A stretch of DNA of 64,000 bases, from positions 245,422,830 through 245,486,829 of the forward strand of contig OV884057.1 in the NCBI GenBank assembly GCA_930367215.1, in the 5' to 3' direction. Numbering within the stretch: position 1 is the first letter of the stretch; each line of letters begins with the position of its first letter. The notes below the pieces were generated by a model, which saw nothing but the letters and a program-made list of their open reading frames with translations, was not told where the DNA came from and did not search any database. This stretch comes from Pollenia angustigena (lineage: Eukaryota; Arthropoda; Insecta; Diptera; Polleniidae). Positions 22,022 to 34,032 of the stretch are shown here, piece after piece. Both the position numbers and the translations under genes were made by a program.

Positions 22022-22245
22022 ACCCCAAAAAAATCTTAAGCGACAAAAACCAAATTTCACAGGAGTGTATGAAGGTTGACGCTTATAAGTAATTTTTTTT
22101 TTTTTGCTATAAAATCGTAACGTTACCTTATGTGATCATGACATATTAGGAGATGATGCAAGTGTTGCCAATTAAGTCATTTATTAAAAAAAAAACGAAA
22201 AATGAAAATGATGTCGCTTAAGCTTTTTTGCGGTAGTGTCTACAA
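22022..22245. mobile_element. MITE, CGCAAAAATAGCTTAAGCGACA family (copy 1)
   Basis: Ends 'ccccaaaaaaatcttaagcg' and 'cgcttaagcttttttgcgg' are inverted. The middle shares 'tgatgcaagtgttgccaatt' with copies at 33591-33856 and 53531-53762. Confidence 0.65.
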
Positions 22246-22473
22246 AAACGATTTTAACAGCCCTTAGAATGGAAGTTTGAATAAAATAAATTTTTTCTAA
22301 ACGACATTCCGAACGATATTTTTAAGAAGGCAGAGTAAAATAAGTATAAGATCATTTAACCCCTTCTTAAATTCCTGAAAAGGGGCAGCGCTTCAAATTT
22401 TTCCCTGTTTTGCTCTTGGTAGTTTTGTGGCCATCTGTTAAAATTACTACTTAAATAAACATGTTATACACAA

Positions 22474-24056
22474 TAGACTGGTCGCATCTTGTATGGGATA
22501 TTTTTTTTTTTTAAATTTAATTGTTTGCGCTGCTTAAAATATAAGGTTTGGTGTAAGAAATCATGATCTAATTTTTCAGGTCAATCCGACGGTGCCTAGC
22601 CGTGCCGGGTGGGGCCCAAAGTTCCCCATATTATAAAAAAAACATCTTTTCTATCAGATCTTTATAGTTATACTAGTTGAAAAGCCGAAAATCAAAAATA
22701 TGACTACGCTACGATCTTCCGCAGAGAAAGTACTTCAAGTGTGCCAAATTTCAGCTTCCTATGTCATCAGATGGCTTCAGAAAGTTGCGGAAAGAATACT
22801 AAGAAATTATAGATTGTATAGATAGATTAACATACTTATGTTCGCGCAACTCAAAAACGCTTTAGCTTATTGAAAAACTAAAAAAAACCGAAATCACGCA
22901 ATAAAATTTACTTATGGTATAACGTTTTTCTTATATGCGCAGTCGTTTTAGAAACATAATTTTTTTTCTGGAAAAAAAAATAATTTTTTTATTAAAATTT
23001 CGGAATTTTTGTTTTTAAAAATTCATAAAAAATTGAAAAATGCAGATATGCTTCTAATTTTATGCAGACATATAAAAAACAACATTGCAAACAAAACAAG
23101 CTAGAAATGATTAAAATCTGTTAACAACTTTTGATTTTATGTATTCACAAAAGAAGTGGCGTTTTAATAAAATTCTTATATTAATTAAAATTTTTCGTCT
23201 TTTGTGAATACATAAAATCAAAAGTTGTTAACAGATTTTAATCATTTCTAGCTTGTTTTGTTTGCAATGTTGTTTTTTATATGTCTGCATAAAATTAGAA
23301 GCATATCTGCATTTTTAAATTTTTTATGAATTTTTAAAAACAATAATTCCGAAATTTTGATAAAAAAATTATTTTTTTTTTCCAGAAATTATGTTTCTAA
23401 AACGACTGCGCATATAAGAAAAACGTTTTACCTTTCTTAAAGTAAATTTTATTGCGGAATTTCGGTTTAGTTTAGTTTTTCAATAAACTAAAGCGTTTTT
23501 GAGTTACGCGAACATATGTTGTGCAACCTCCTTAATTTTCGAAATAACGGTATATCTCGAAAACCAAAGCAAACATAAAGAAAAAAGTTTTAACTTTCTT
23601 AAAGTAAATTTTATTGCGGAATTTCGGTTTTTTTTAGTTTTTCAATAAGCTAAAGCGTTTTTGAGTTGCGCGAACATAAGTATGTTAATCTATCTATACA
23701 ATCTATAATTTCTTAGTATGTCAGGATGTTTGCATGTATGTCCTATTCTTTCCGCAACTTTCTGAAGCCATCTGATGACATAGGAAGCTGAAATTTGGCA
23801 CACTTGAAGTACTTTCTCTGCGGAAGATCGTAGCGTAGTCATATTTTTGATTTTCGGCTTTTCAACTAGTATAACTATAAAGATCTGATAGAAAAGATGT
23901 TTTTTTTATAATATGGGGAACTTTGGGCCCACCCGGCACGGCTAGGCACCGTCGGATTGACCTGAAAAATTAGATCATGATTTCTTGCACCAAACCTCAT
24001 ATTTTAAGCAGAGCAAACAATTAAATTAAAAAAAAAAAAAAATTGCGACCAGTCTA
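22474..24056. mobile_element. 1583-bp foldback element with perfect 8-bp TSD
   Basis: The termini are TAGACTGGTCGCA and its inverse. ATACACAA is exactly duplicated at 22466-22473 and 24057-24064. The left arm (22474-23155) and right arm (23198-24056) are near-perfect inverse copies around a spacer of about 42 bp. The right arm is longer because a 162-bp unit starting at 23432 is repeated at 23594. No reading frame of note. The 8-bp duplication and TAG-start ends suggest hAT-type mobilisation. Confidence 0.9.
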
Positions 24057-24065
24057 ATACACAAC

Positions 24066-25980
24066 CTTAACAGTTTTTGATTAACTCAGTTCACATTCTA
24101 GAAGGTGCCAAAAAGCTAGACCTGGGTCCCTTATGACACGCCGTATAAACCGAGTTTCATTAATACAATAAACAAGACAACGAATTGCGAAAGTTTGTTA
24201 TCTTATTGATAATTGTGTGAAAAAATATTATTGTGCTTTGTTTCGAATTTAAAATCTCACACAGTTTTTTTATTTGTGACGTCACGCTTAGTAGAAAATT
24301 ATTTTGGAAAGAGGAATGCGCCATTTCTGTTTGTTGTTCATGATTGATAATAGAAAAGAAATTCGGATAAATTCTCTGCAAATAAGAACCTCATAGAGAA
24401 CCCCTCTTCAGTACTTTAGTTTCGTGTTTGAATAATTCATGTTACGACTGCGGCCTTTTGGCCTTACGACTACAATCCCTTGCTCTAAATTTATAGCAGT
24501 CATCGCTGCTGTGTTTACGTTACTAAAAATGTAAATTTAAATTTTTATTTAGCTTCCAGTTTACATTATCATTATGATTAAAAAACTAGTAAAAATACCT
24601 ATAAATAATTAATTAAAATTTTTAAAAGCAAACAAAAAAAAATTAAAACAAAATTTAAAGTCAATTGTCCTTTTCATAAATTGTTTAAATATTTAATAAA
24701 AATATTTACCCAACAGTAAGCTTTTGTGCAGTAAATAATGTTTTTATAATGACTTTGTTATTTAGTTTTAATAGTATTTACACAATTAATAACTTTTTAA
24801 ACAAATAAACACATACAAATAAAGAAACAAATTCACACACACACACACACATTTACTGAAATATCTAATTGTATTAAATAATAAATTCCATTTTTTTTAA
24901 TTTCACTATTTAAGAATTTTAAATATGTGATTATTTAAGTTATTAAAATTAACACAAATATTAAATAAAATTATTTTTTTTTTTGGTTTATTATAAAATA
25001 TTGTTAATTAAAATGACTATGTTGTTAATAATTTATTTTTCTAAAATACTATAAGAGTTATTCGTTTGACGAATTCCAGTTCTCACACAGAAAAAAGTTT
25101 GTGGTAGAATCTTAATCGTTTTTGTACGATTTAATTTATAATATTTTTAAATAATTTCTGAATTATATATTTTTTTTTAACAAGAAAATGTAGAATCTTG
25201 GAGAAAAGAATTTCAAATATTTTAGAGTGCCTGCAGTAGGCTAACTTGAATTAATTGAAACTATCAGTGTGACAGCTGTGGGATCAATTCTCGTTGGATA
25301 CTTTCGTCTGTTTCACTACAGCATGCTGAAGGTCTCTATTCTCATTTATCTGTTTTTTACAGTTTTTTTAATTAAAAAACAGCTGTGCAGATGTTTACAT
25401 CAATAAACAGTTTTTTTTTTTAAATCACTGCAGTTTTTCAATAATTTTGTGACTATTTAACAAATTTTGTTCTATTTCATATTAAAATATTATATGACTG
25501 TACAATTTTGTTGCCTAGGTATCTTTAGTGTTTTCCTTGCACATGCAAGTGCAAGTTCGAAAAACTCCCCTGAAGGAAATCTGGGTGCAAGTGTCTCCAA
25601 GTCACCAGTTTTGTCGACTATGTTGGTGACATTGTCAACGAAGTGTCTACACTACATTACATTTGCCACTATATTTGGCTTTAATACGAAAAAGATGTTA
25701 TCAATAACAACTGAGAAGTACAATTCCTATAAAAGTTGAAGAAATAATAAAAAAATAGATTGTTATGATTTCGTATTCTTACAAAAAGTGAGAACTACTT
25801 TCACTAAAATGTACTAGCGATTCTCTGTTTCCAATGTCTACATATGTTCCCAAAGATACTACCTAGTCAGTAGTATCAACGTCAGTAGTAGATTTCCAAT
25901 GACACGCACATGTTGAATGTCTATTGTAAATAACATTGCCTGGGGTATAATAAGTCACTAATACTGGTGACTGTGTCAAT
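24066..25980. other. AT-rich stretch without a recognised gene
   Basis: Includes a (CA)n run at about 24835-24850, an ACACAGAAAAAA end-like motif at about 25086, and an open stretch at 25467-25739 with no recognisable domain. I could not pair the end motif with a partner. Confidence 0.5.
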
Positions 25981-25997
25981 AGTGTTTCAGTAAAGAT

Positions 25998-26435
25998 TCA
26001 CTACCCTGCAAATAATAGGACCGGTCCAAACACGCGTGTAAAGAGTAGTCCACAAGGGACCAGGACTAGTCCAAAAGTAACCCAAACGTATGGAAAAAAC
26101 CTGGTCTATTTAACATTACGATGTCCTAGGAGAGGACCATATAACCCACCTTTGGACCACTAAGGAGTAGTTTTAAAAATACTCCATGGTATCTAACCCA
26201 CCTTTGGACCACTAAGGAGTAGTTTTAAAACTACTCCATGGTATACTCAAGAGGATTAGTTTTGAAGTCGTTTAAAAACGAAAGCATGTCGTTAAAAAAC
26301 GAAGACATGTCGTCTCACTACAAACACTTTTTAACAATGACATGGTCCATGCTTGCATTACATCGGACTAGTCCATGGAGTAGTCCATTTTATCAAAATG
26401 GGTCAGGTGGTCAAATTTTATTTGCAGGGTAGTGA
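25998..26435. mobile_element. 438-bp MITE with TCACTACCCTGCAAATAA ends
   Basis: The 18-bp left end is matched exactly, inverted, at 26418-26435. Inside, a 52-bp unit starting at 26142 repeats at 26194. Each unit holds a palindrome centred on TTTTAAAA (perfect in the second unit). Frequent 'ggaccagg' and 'actagtcc' words lie on both strands. No target duplication identified. The open frame at 26238-26432 is part of the repeat and is not a gene. Confidence 0.7.
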
Positions 26436-26439
26436 CATT

Positions 26440-27700
26440 TCCTGCAGGGTCAATACACTTACACTTTTTCACTAACACCATGACATTTTTCGTAATTGCA
26501 GTTCAACGTGCAAAAGAATTTGCTTGCAAGTAAATTTTTGACACTTGCGGCAAGTAAAATTACAAATGAAGAAACAGTGCTACCGTTGATGAGTTTTGTA
26601 TCAATTTACTAGTTTATCGTTGATTTTCTATGTATTTTTAGAAAATAAAAAATAAAAAATAAAAAGCAAAAAGAAAAATATTGATATACAATATCATTTT
26701 AAAGGTAAGTGTTAACATTAATATCCCTTTTTTATAAAGAAAATATATGAACAAATAAGCTGTCTAAGGTTAGATCACTTTGTAAATTGGTTGATATTAA
26801 TACTTTTTTGATAATTTTAAGATTTTGTAAACAGAAAAATATGGCAACACTGCCTATTTACATATCTACCATTTTTCAATGCAGATCTCGTGTATTGATA
26901 ACGAAGCTATATTTACCAAATTTAGATACTTTCACAGTTCTCCAGATATACAGAAATCTTTATTGCTTTTGTATAAGGTGCCACACCCACTTCACAAATC
27001 TAGTTTACCTTTTGAAAAAAGTTTTGTATTGATATTCATACTATTTGTACCAAATTTGTAAAGTTCTACTTAGACCGACCGCCTTAGTATGTGCAGTACC
27101 ATGCCCACTCTTTAAGCCCAGTCCGCTTACTTAGCTCATTGTTATAAATTATTACAGCCGTATTTATAACAAAAAGTTAGCCATAGTTTGTACACTACGT
27201 ACAACGAGCTGCTAACTAGAATGGCGATTAAGCTTAGCAGCTTGTTGGCACAGAGTTAATTCATAACGAATTTTTCTCCATCTGCCAACTTTTAATAAAT
27301 CAACTCTGAATTTTTATGATGCCACATTGTATTGATCAAAAATGCAACACGTTTTGCATTAATCATCGCTGAATTTGTCATTTTTTTCCTTTTTCCCTTC
27401 ACATATAAAAATTTTAAAAAGTTTTTAAAATTAATATAAATTAAGAAAAGACAGTAAAATAAAAAACAGCAGTTATTTAAAAAAAAACCAACAAAAATGT
27501 TTGACATTAAACGGCTGTTTTTCACAAGTTGGTAAACGTTTGGCAGCTCGTTAACAAGAGCTTAGCAAATCGTTAGCCAGAGGTTGGTTAGTGTATTATG
27601 AATAAACTTTTTGCTAACTTTATGCCAAATTTTCATTATGAATACGGCTGTTACACTTTAACTGTTACTGCATTGAGGCGGCTGCGTGGTGTATATTTAA
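26440..27700. other. AT-rich stretch without a recognised gene
   Basis: Short reading frames only; no domain. 'tttataacaaaaagttagcc' (about 27160) and 'ttagccagaggttggttag' (about 27570) with 'atgaatacggctg' hint at a degraded inverted repeat between 27150 and 27650. Confidence 0.4.
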
Positions 27701-27719
27701 AGAAAACTTTAAACATATT

Positions 27720-28726
27720 TGTTTAATTTAACCATATTACTGTCCCCGACAACCACTTTATACTTAACATTGTCCTCCATCACGAAGCTACAACCTTTTA
27801 TCATGTACTGATTAAATATGACAATAATTTTTTTCAAAATTAACAATAGTATTTTCCTCTATTCCAAGAAAACCAACCATGCTATTATAAAACAGTATTA
27901 AGTTATTATTTACCATAACATGTTCGGAGGCAACCTTAATATGGTTGTGGTTTCTTGATGGAGAACTATGTCAGGTTGTCGCTGACGATTATATGGTTAA
28001 ATATAGTGTTGATAGAAGTGAATATATTGTTACGAAAGTAACTTTAGTTATGAATTATTTGTAATTATTGGTAAAGAATTAGATTAATTTATTAGTTATC
28101 TTGTATTGATTAGTTACTAAGTAATTGTTATTTGTTTTATTAGTTAAAATTGTTATTGTATAAGTTATGCACACTTCTAGTGTAAACATCAATGTACAGA
28201 AGTAATGTTAAAATTGTTGTGCATAATTGTACTTCAACCCCACTGTAAATACTCGAATGTTCGTTATTAAGTTATCTCAATTTTTGGTAACGCCTAAAGT
28301 TATGCTTAAGTTTATGATGCCTAATAACTTAATTAATTCAGCTACATATATAGATAGTAACTATAGATGATTAAGTAGCCGTTATGCGGAGAACTTTCTA
28401 GAGCCATCTAGATGGTAATAGTATCATCTACACGTCTGGGCTAGAGTATAAATACTTGCGGCGGCTAGCATAATAAGTTCATTCTAAGTTCAGACTTTGT
28501 CAATAATGTATCACGCTGAGAAAATTATAGCTGGTTGTGAAGAAAATCTATAAATTATTGTTGTTAAAGTGACAAAGTACTAAATAAAGTTGTAAATTAT
28601 AAACAGTGTTTAAAGTGTTGGGATTATTTAGGTTTTTTTAAAGTGCAATAAAGAACTCGAAACGGTTTATTATATAGAAAATAAACCAAAACGTAACAAT
28701 AGTTTAACATGTTTTTTCTCTGGGTG
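27720..28726. mobile_element. TA-type MITE of the CACnCAGAGAAAAA family, split by a solo LTR
   Basis: The right end TTTTTTCTCTGGGTG (to 28726) is followed by TA. The interior has 'aaccatattactg' and 'ttaatatggttgtgg' motifs typical of this family (compare 49812-50897). The left end is decayed and its position is approximate. A solo LTR lies within it. Confidence 0.5.
28028..28698 (+). repeat. Solo LTR of a retrotransposon, gypsy-like
   Basis: Starts TGTTACG and ends CGTAACA, with flanks ATAT and ATAG (3 of 4 bases alike). It contains a TATA box (GAGTATAAATACTTG, about 28444) followed about 30 bases on by a likely start region 'taagttcattctaagttcag', and a poly-A signal AATAAA near 28583. This is the R-region layout of an LTR. 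No internal domain, primer site or second LTR is adjacent, hence a solo LTR. No coding content. Confidence 0.7.
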
Positions 28727-28729
28727 TAC

Positions 28730-29510
28730 TTAGCTGGATCAACAACCGATTAACGAACATGAAAAAATGCAAAATAACATTTCTGAATAGATCGATACTC
28801 CAGGAAGTGAAATCATTGATGGTTTGTAGAAGTCATATGCTCCCAAGGGGGTTATGGAGAAAAACCATTACCGTTTTTTATATTTAAAAAAAATTTATAA
28901 TATTTTGTAAGGGAGTGGCATAGCATTTAATTTTTACAACACAAAAACACTGATGCCAACTAAGTCCATTTCGGTCTTTCCCTTTTTTTAAGTAGTTATA
29001 ACGGGAAAAGAATTTCAGGTTTAAACTGAAAAACTTGCGAGTTTCTGTCGTTATAATTAAGCCGTTTAGCCCCTTTTTAACTTTTGGTTCGATATGGTTA
29101 TAATTTCTATGTTTCTGCCAATATCGAATTGTGAGAACTGTCTGAAACATTTAAAAACGCCCGACTAACTCTAATTAAAAAAAGCTATTGTTAACAATTT
29201 GTTTATTGCTATAAATATATTGACATATCCGTACTCAGACGCGGAAGAAAAGAGGACTTTTTGTACATGTCGTTGAAAACATTTAAATCATATTAGATAT
29301 AATCTCAAATGAGATAATCGCTGTTGTTCAAGCTAGGAAATACCACAGAGATAGTGATTTTAGGAATGAAGACGAAAATTCTATAAGCCACTGTAAATTT
29401 TATTTAAGAATTATCAATTCTAAAAGGATTCAAATGCTTTATAAAGCTACATTTATATATTAGGGCAATTGAATGTAAAATTATCTCATACATAATACAT
29501 CATACAGCAT
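28730..29510. other. AT-rich stretch without a recognised gene
   Basis: Nothing identified. The 88-codon minus-strand frame at 28884-29150 has no recognisable domain. Confidence 0.5.
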
Positions 29511-29513
29511 AAT

Positions 29514-29724
29514 ATTGTTTTCTTTTCTCCAAAAAAATGTGACATTTTATTTAAAAAAAACGAAATTTGGTGTCTGTTTCTTAAAAATTTTGCTCCCGAA
29601 AAGGGTGGCTTGTTTTATTCTAAAAAAAACTCATCCTTTTCGGAAGCAAAATTTTTATGAAACAGACACCAAATTGCATATTTTAAAATAAAATGTCACA
29701 TTTTTTTTTAGAAAAGAAAACACC
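29514..29724. mobile_element. ~210-bp hairpin MITE
   Basis: The arms (29514-29600 and 29635-29724) are inverse copies containing 'aaaatgtgacattttatt', 'ttggtgtctgtttc' and 'aaaattttgctcccgaaaag'. The loop is short. No target duplication found. Confidence 0.65.
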
Positions 29725-29729
29725 ATTAA

Positions 29730-31190
29730 TACTTTTTTAAATACATTTAATTTGTTTAAAATTTTTAAAGTTTTACCTTAAAAAATATATCGCTTCATAA
29801 TGCACTATTTACGCGGGCTAAATGATTTAAATAATTTTTACACGTTTCTTGTTCCAAGATTTTGCAACACTGCACATAAATATTCATGAACATATTCATA
29901 AAAATATTTTAATTTAATAAAGGTTTACAAAACAAATTTTCTATAAAAATTTTCCTTAATCAAAGTTTGTTTAATTTAATATTCGTTTATGAATACGGGG
30001 GCTAATATTTACGTACCTAAGATTTATGAAATACCTTCATATTTCTTATCCTTGCCATCATTGGCCATCATTTTTATTCAAAACACCTTCATTTATCATA
30101 AAAGCAATAAATTAAAGTCAATTATATACATATTTCTATTAAAACAGCTACAAAATGCGTCTTTAAATGACAATTAATATTTATGAAAAACTTCATACAC
30201 CAAATTGAAATTTATAATTCACGCTGTTAATGAAAAAATTCATTCCTTTAACAAATATTTTTTCCTGTGTAAATAAAAAATTCCTTGTAATAAAATTAAT
30301 TAACATTCTTTAGAATTTCAAAATTTTTTTTTTTTTTTGCAATAATCTTTGTAATTTTTTTAAACGCTCTTGCAAATAGGAATTTTAATTGTTTTTGAAT
30401 TTGATGGAAATTAATGATGAATTTTCAACAACACAGCAAGTCAATTAAACGAAAGTTTTTTTTTTTTAAATGGAAAGCAAAGTATTTAAAAGCTTTTGTA
30501 ATGTATACAGGAGGTAATTACATTCAAATTAATTTAAAAGTTAAAAATATATTCGAAAATATTTTGCAAAAGCTTGGCACAGTGTAAGACTATTTTTAGT
30601 TCAGTAAACAATATAAAACCTTAGGGAAAAATATACATTAATTGGTTAGTGCTGATTCACACGCATCACTTCTGGGTCATAAAGACTTGAGTTCTTAGAA
30701 AAGAGTGGTAAAAAGAATGAAATGGTGTACATGTTTGTATTTGCAGTATTCTACATACACACATGAGTATAATTTTAAGGTAAAGACCATCGATACGTGT
30801 GATTCAGCATTATATTTTAAATAAAGAGCAACCTAAAGTTGTAAAAAGCTTGTTAATTTGCTCGTACATAATTGGGAGTTTAATGTTGTTCCTATGTTGT
30901 TGTTGGGATTGCACTTTTTACAAGTTGTTGTTGCTGTTGGTTGAGTTTTAACTTTTGTACCTTTAAAATTAGATTTGACAGAAAAAGGGGATGATTTTCA
31001 TCAACAAATACTCTATAATGAAGAGTGTAATTATAATTACAAGCAGAGTAATTAAAATACAAGATAGAGCAGTACTATGGTACTATTTTCAGTACTTTTT
31101 CCTTTCAAAAATACCACGGTACCCCCACGTCCGTTTTATGACTCTTTTCTTGGTTTGCTGCTTTGTTAAGAAATTAAGCGGTGGTAGTTT
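29730..31190. other. AT-rich stretch without a recognised gene
   Basis: An ACACAGGAAAAAATATT-type end motif occurs, inverted, at about 30250-30270. TTG-rich repeats lie at 30890-30950. No gene. Confidence 0.5.
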
Positions 31191-31206
31191 TTTTAACATT
31201 GAAAAC

Positions 31207-31569
31207 CAGAGCAGTTGAGTCGTCAACAAAAAGAACTAATTCCGACTACAACCTCTGAAATTCCAACTGCGACTTCTAATCTGACCTTAGCGCTTAATGT
31301 ATATAAGATTGGTCCTTTATTTATACCATTTGAAAAATGGTTAAATATAGCAAGAAAAAGTTTTTAGTAAAAATTTCGAATCAATATTTTAAATATTACA
31401 TCGCCAATTTCGAAGCATTTTTATTTTGGAAATTATTCGAATATTTTTTAAAATTTTTCATGCCGAAAAATTTTGGAGTCGGTGTCGCGAATTTTTTGTG
31501 GGTACTTCAACTCCGACTCCGGTCCAAAAACCTCAACACCGACTCTACAACTCCGACTCCACAGCCCTG
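31207..31569. mobile_element. 363-bp hAT-type MITE (CAGGGCTGTGGAGTCGG ends)
   Basis: The right end, read inward, is CAGGGCTGTGGAGTCGGAG. The left end is a diverged CAGAGCAGTTGAGTCG. Flanks TTGAAAAC (31199-31206) and TTAACAAC (31570-31577) agree at 6 of 8 positions. CAG-start ends and an 8-bp duplication are hAT hallmarks. 'ccgactcc' words are reiterated near the right end. Confidence 0.7.
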
Positions 31570-31579
31570 TTAACAACGT

Positions 31580-32640
31580 TGCCGACACAAAATTTATTCC
31601 TATCAAAAGGTTATGGCAGCACTGCTTGTTGGTATATTTAAATATCCTCATCAGAATTTTGCTGTTGAAATTTAGCCAACTCGGTTCATAAATAGCTGAG
31701 AATTGAGCAAAAAAAAAAAAAATTTATTTTAGTTCCTTATTTTTAAGTTTAAAAAAAAAAATGCTTGAAAAAGTACCAAAATGTTAAAAAGTACTCTTTT
31801 CCTTGGTGGCCAGTACCATCTAAATTTTTAAATTTTCTATCACTGAGATAGAGGGGGAAAAATAAAGCGGATTGCGTTCTTATTTGATTAGGTACTGGAT
31901 CTTGATAAGTATTAATGTTATGTAAGCAGAACTTTTAGGTTAAGAACGGATGCAAGTTAAACTTAGCTGTTGAAGGATCAAGGAAGTTGTTTAATGCACA
32001 TAGAACAAGAGGCAAATAAGTTGTAACGCGAAATTACGAAAGACTGGATGATTCGCAATTTTTTACCCTGGTTTAAATGTCTCTTTAGTTTTACTTAATT
32101 TTTTGATGCCAAATTTAGTGCTGCCCATTTTACTTTATATTTGCGATATTTGAATCTTTCCCCTTTTAACGTTTAGACAATATAATTCAGTTTAAAATAA
32201 ATGTTAAATTGAAGAAAATACAATATACTTATATTGATAATATAATAATTAATATAAGAACTATAATACGTTTAATTCATGTAGATTATAATTTGAGGGT
32301 TCAATCTTCGTTGAACAGTTATGGCCAATTTCACCAATTATATTTAAATATCAAATCATATTTAAATATAGTTTTTCATAGTTTCCTGCAATGGCAACAA
32401 ACAAACTATTGTTGTTGTGTTTAACCTAACTTTTTTCGCGATTGATAATATTTTTAACAATAAAGTGTTTGCCTCCCATAAAACTTCAAATATGGTTGAA
32501 TTTAACAAAAAAATTTTTATAGTCGAAATTTTTAAAATGTTTAATCAGGCTTAAATTCATCAAGTTTAATTTCCATTAAATTATTTTAACGAAGAAAGGA
32601 ATTTTACAACATGAAAATTAAATAAAATTGTTATTGATAA
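31580..32640. other. AT-rich stretch without a recognised gene
   Basis: Only short, compositionally biased frames. Nothing identified. Confidence 0.5.
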
Positions 32641-32652
32641 TCATTCATTCTT

Positions 32653-32775
32653 GACTGACCTGAGATTCGAACCCAGGCGGCTGGTTACCCTGACATGTTT
32701 CGATCGCTACAACTCGATCTTCTCAGAGCGATTTGCCGTCTTACACTCGCAGCCATCGACGACTGCTACCGCCAA
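32653..32775 (-). repeat. tRNA-derived SINE head
   Basis: The minus strand has a B box GGGTTCGAATC (32664-32674 on plus) and an A-box-like TGGCTGCGAGTG about 75 bases upstream. No matched acceptor stem, so a SINE is preferred over a tRNA. Confidence 0.5.
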
Positions 32776-33039
32776 TAGTCAAACATCAATCCTTAAACCA
32801 AATGGTATTTGAACCTTTGGTAGATCGTAATTTTCTTTTTTGAATGATTATCCATTTTGAATTGATTTTACATGTTTTTCCTTTACCTCTGTTTTTTCGT
32901 ACTTTTTGTCAAGAATTCTTCTTGAAGTCCAAAGTACATTTTTGTTTTCTCATGTTTTTCCCTCTTTTTCTTGTTGTCCTTTTTTAGCATAACTTAAAGG
33001 ACAAATGTACACATAGAATGTTTTAATAAAAAAAAAACT

Positions 33040-34028
33040 TCAATCATAAACTTAAACATATTATGGTTTCTTAATTTATATTATTGTCACCGGCAACCAT
33101 ATTATGGTTAAATTTATACATCCAAAAGCTATAACCATATTATTTTTATCTTCAAACATGTTGAGATTGATAATAACAATTATATGTTTAAAATATTAAT
33201 ATTTTAAAACATTGTATGTTTACTTTTAATCTTAAAATAATATGTTTAAAAGCCACAACAATATGGTCGTTTTGCTCTATACAATAGTTGAAGGCTTTTC
33301 AATTACATACTTGCTTGGTTTCGCATTAATTTTAAATTAATTATTGTTTAAAATGCGTAAATTTACGAAGAAGTATTCATCTGTAAAACAGAAGGTGCGC
33401 TTATGAAGATCGTGAAAGGCTGGAAAATGGTTGAAGTGGCATTGCTTATAAAAGTGAAATTTTAACTTGACATTTATAAAATAAAATTATAACTTGATAA
33501 TTAACCATAATATGGTTAAGATTTGCCATATTATTTTTGATTCTGACCATATTATGGTTACTTTTGTCCCAATTCTGCAAAATTTTGCCCATATCCAGCC
33601 CTTGCCGCAAAAATAGCTTAAGCGACATAATTTTCAATTTTCGCTTTTTTAAATAAAGTAATTAAGTGGCAACACTTGCATTATCTACAAAAATGTTACG
33701 GTCACAGAAGGTACCGTTAAGACTTTATAGCAAAAACAATTTTAGCTTAAGCGCCTAACCTTCATACAAAATTTTTATAAAATATATTAAAAAAAACTTC
33801 TCCTGTAAAATTGTGTTTCTGTTACTTAAGCTGTTTTTGCGGGTAGAGCTCGATATTATGGTTATTTTAAACAAAATATGGTAAAAGTTGACTGTTACTG
33901 TGGTTAATATTGACCAAAATTTGGTTATTTTTGAACAAATTATGGTTAATTTTGACCATAGTATGGTTGATTTCGTGCAAATTTTTGACCATTTTAACCA
34001 TGTTATGGTCATATTTAACTATAATATG
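33040..34028. repeat. ATAATATGGTTA-rich region (MITE family member)
   Basis: 'aaccataatatggtta' and variants recur on both strands at 33065, 33100, 33500, 33548, 33850, 33930, 33960 and 34000. This is the interior of the family seen complete at 49812-50897. It is interrupted by the CGCAAAAATAG MITE. Ends not resolved. Confidence 0.5.
33591..33856. mobile_element. MITE, CGCAAAAATAGCTTAAGCGACA family (copy 2)
   Basis: Starts 'cccttgccgcaaaaatagc', ends 'cttaagctgtttttgcggg', and extends on the right to 'tagagctcgatat', the inverse of the 'atatcgagccct' end of copy 3. It is inserted in the ATAATATGGTTA region. Confidence 0.7.
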
Positions 34029-34032
34029 TTAA

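Noticed and set aside
26787..27061. Two overlapping 60-81 codon frames
   Set aside because: No start context, domain or compositional difference; likely chance frames in AT-rich DNA.
521..32775. tRNA genes at the B-box matches (524, 5610, 32664, 37140, 52272)
   Set aside because: None has a paired acceptor stem or anticodon arm; all are better explained as SINE heads.
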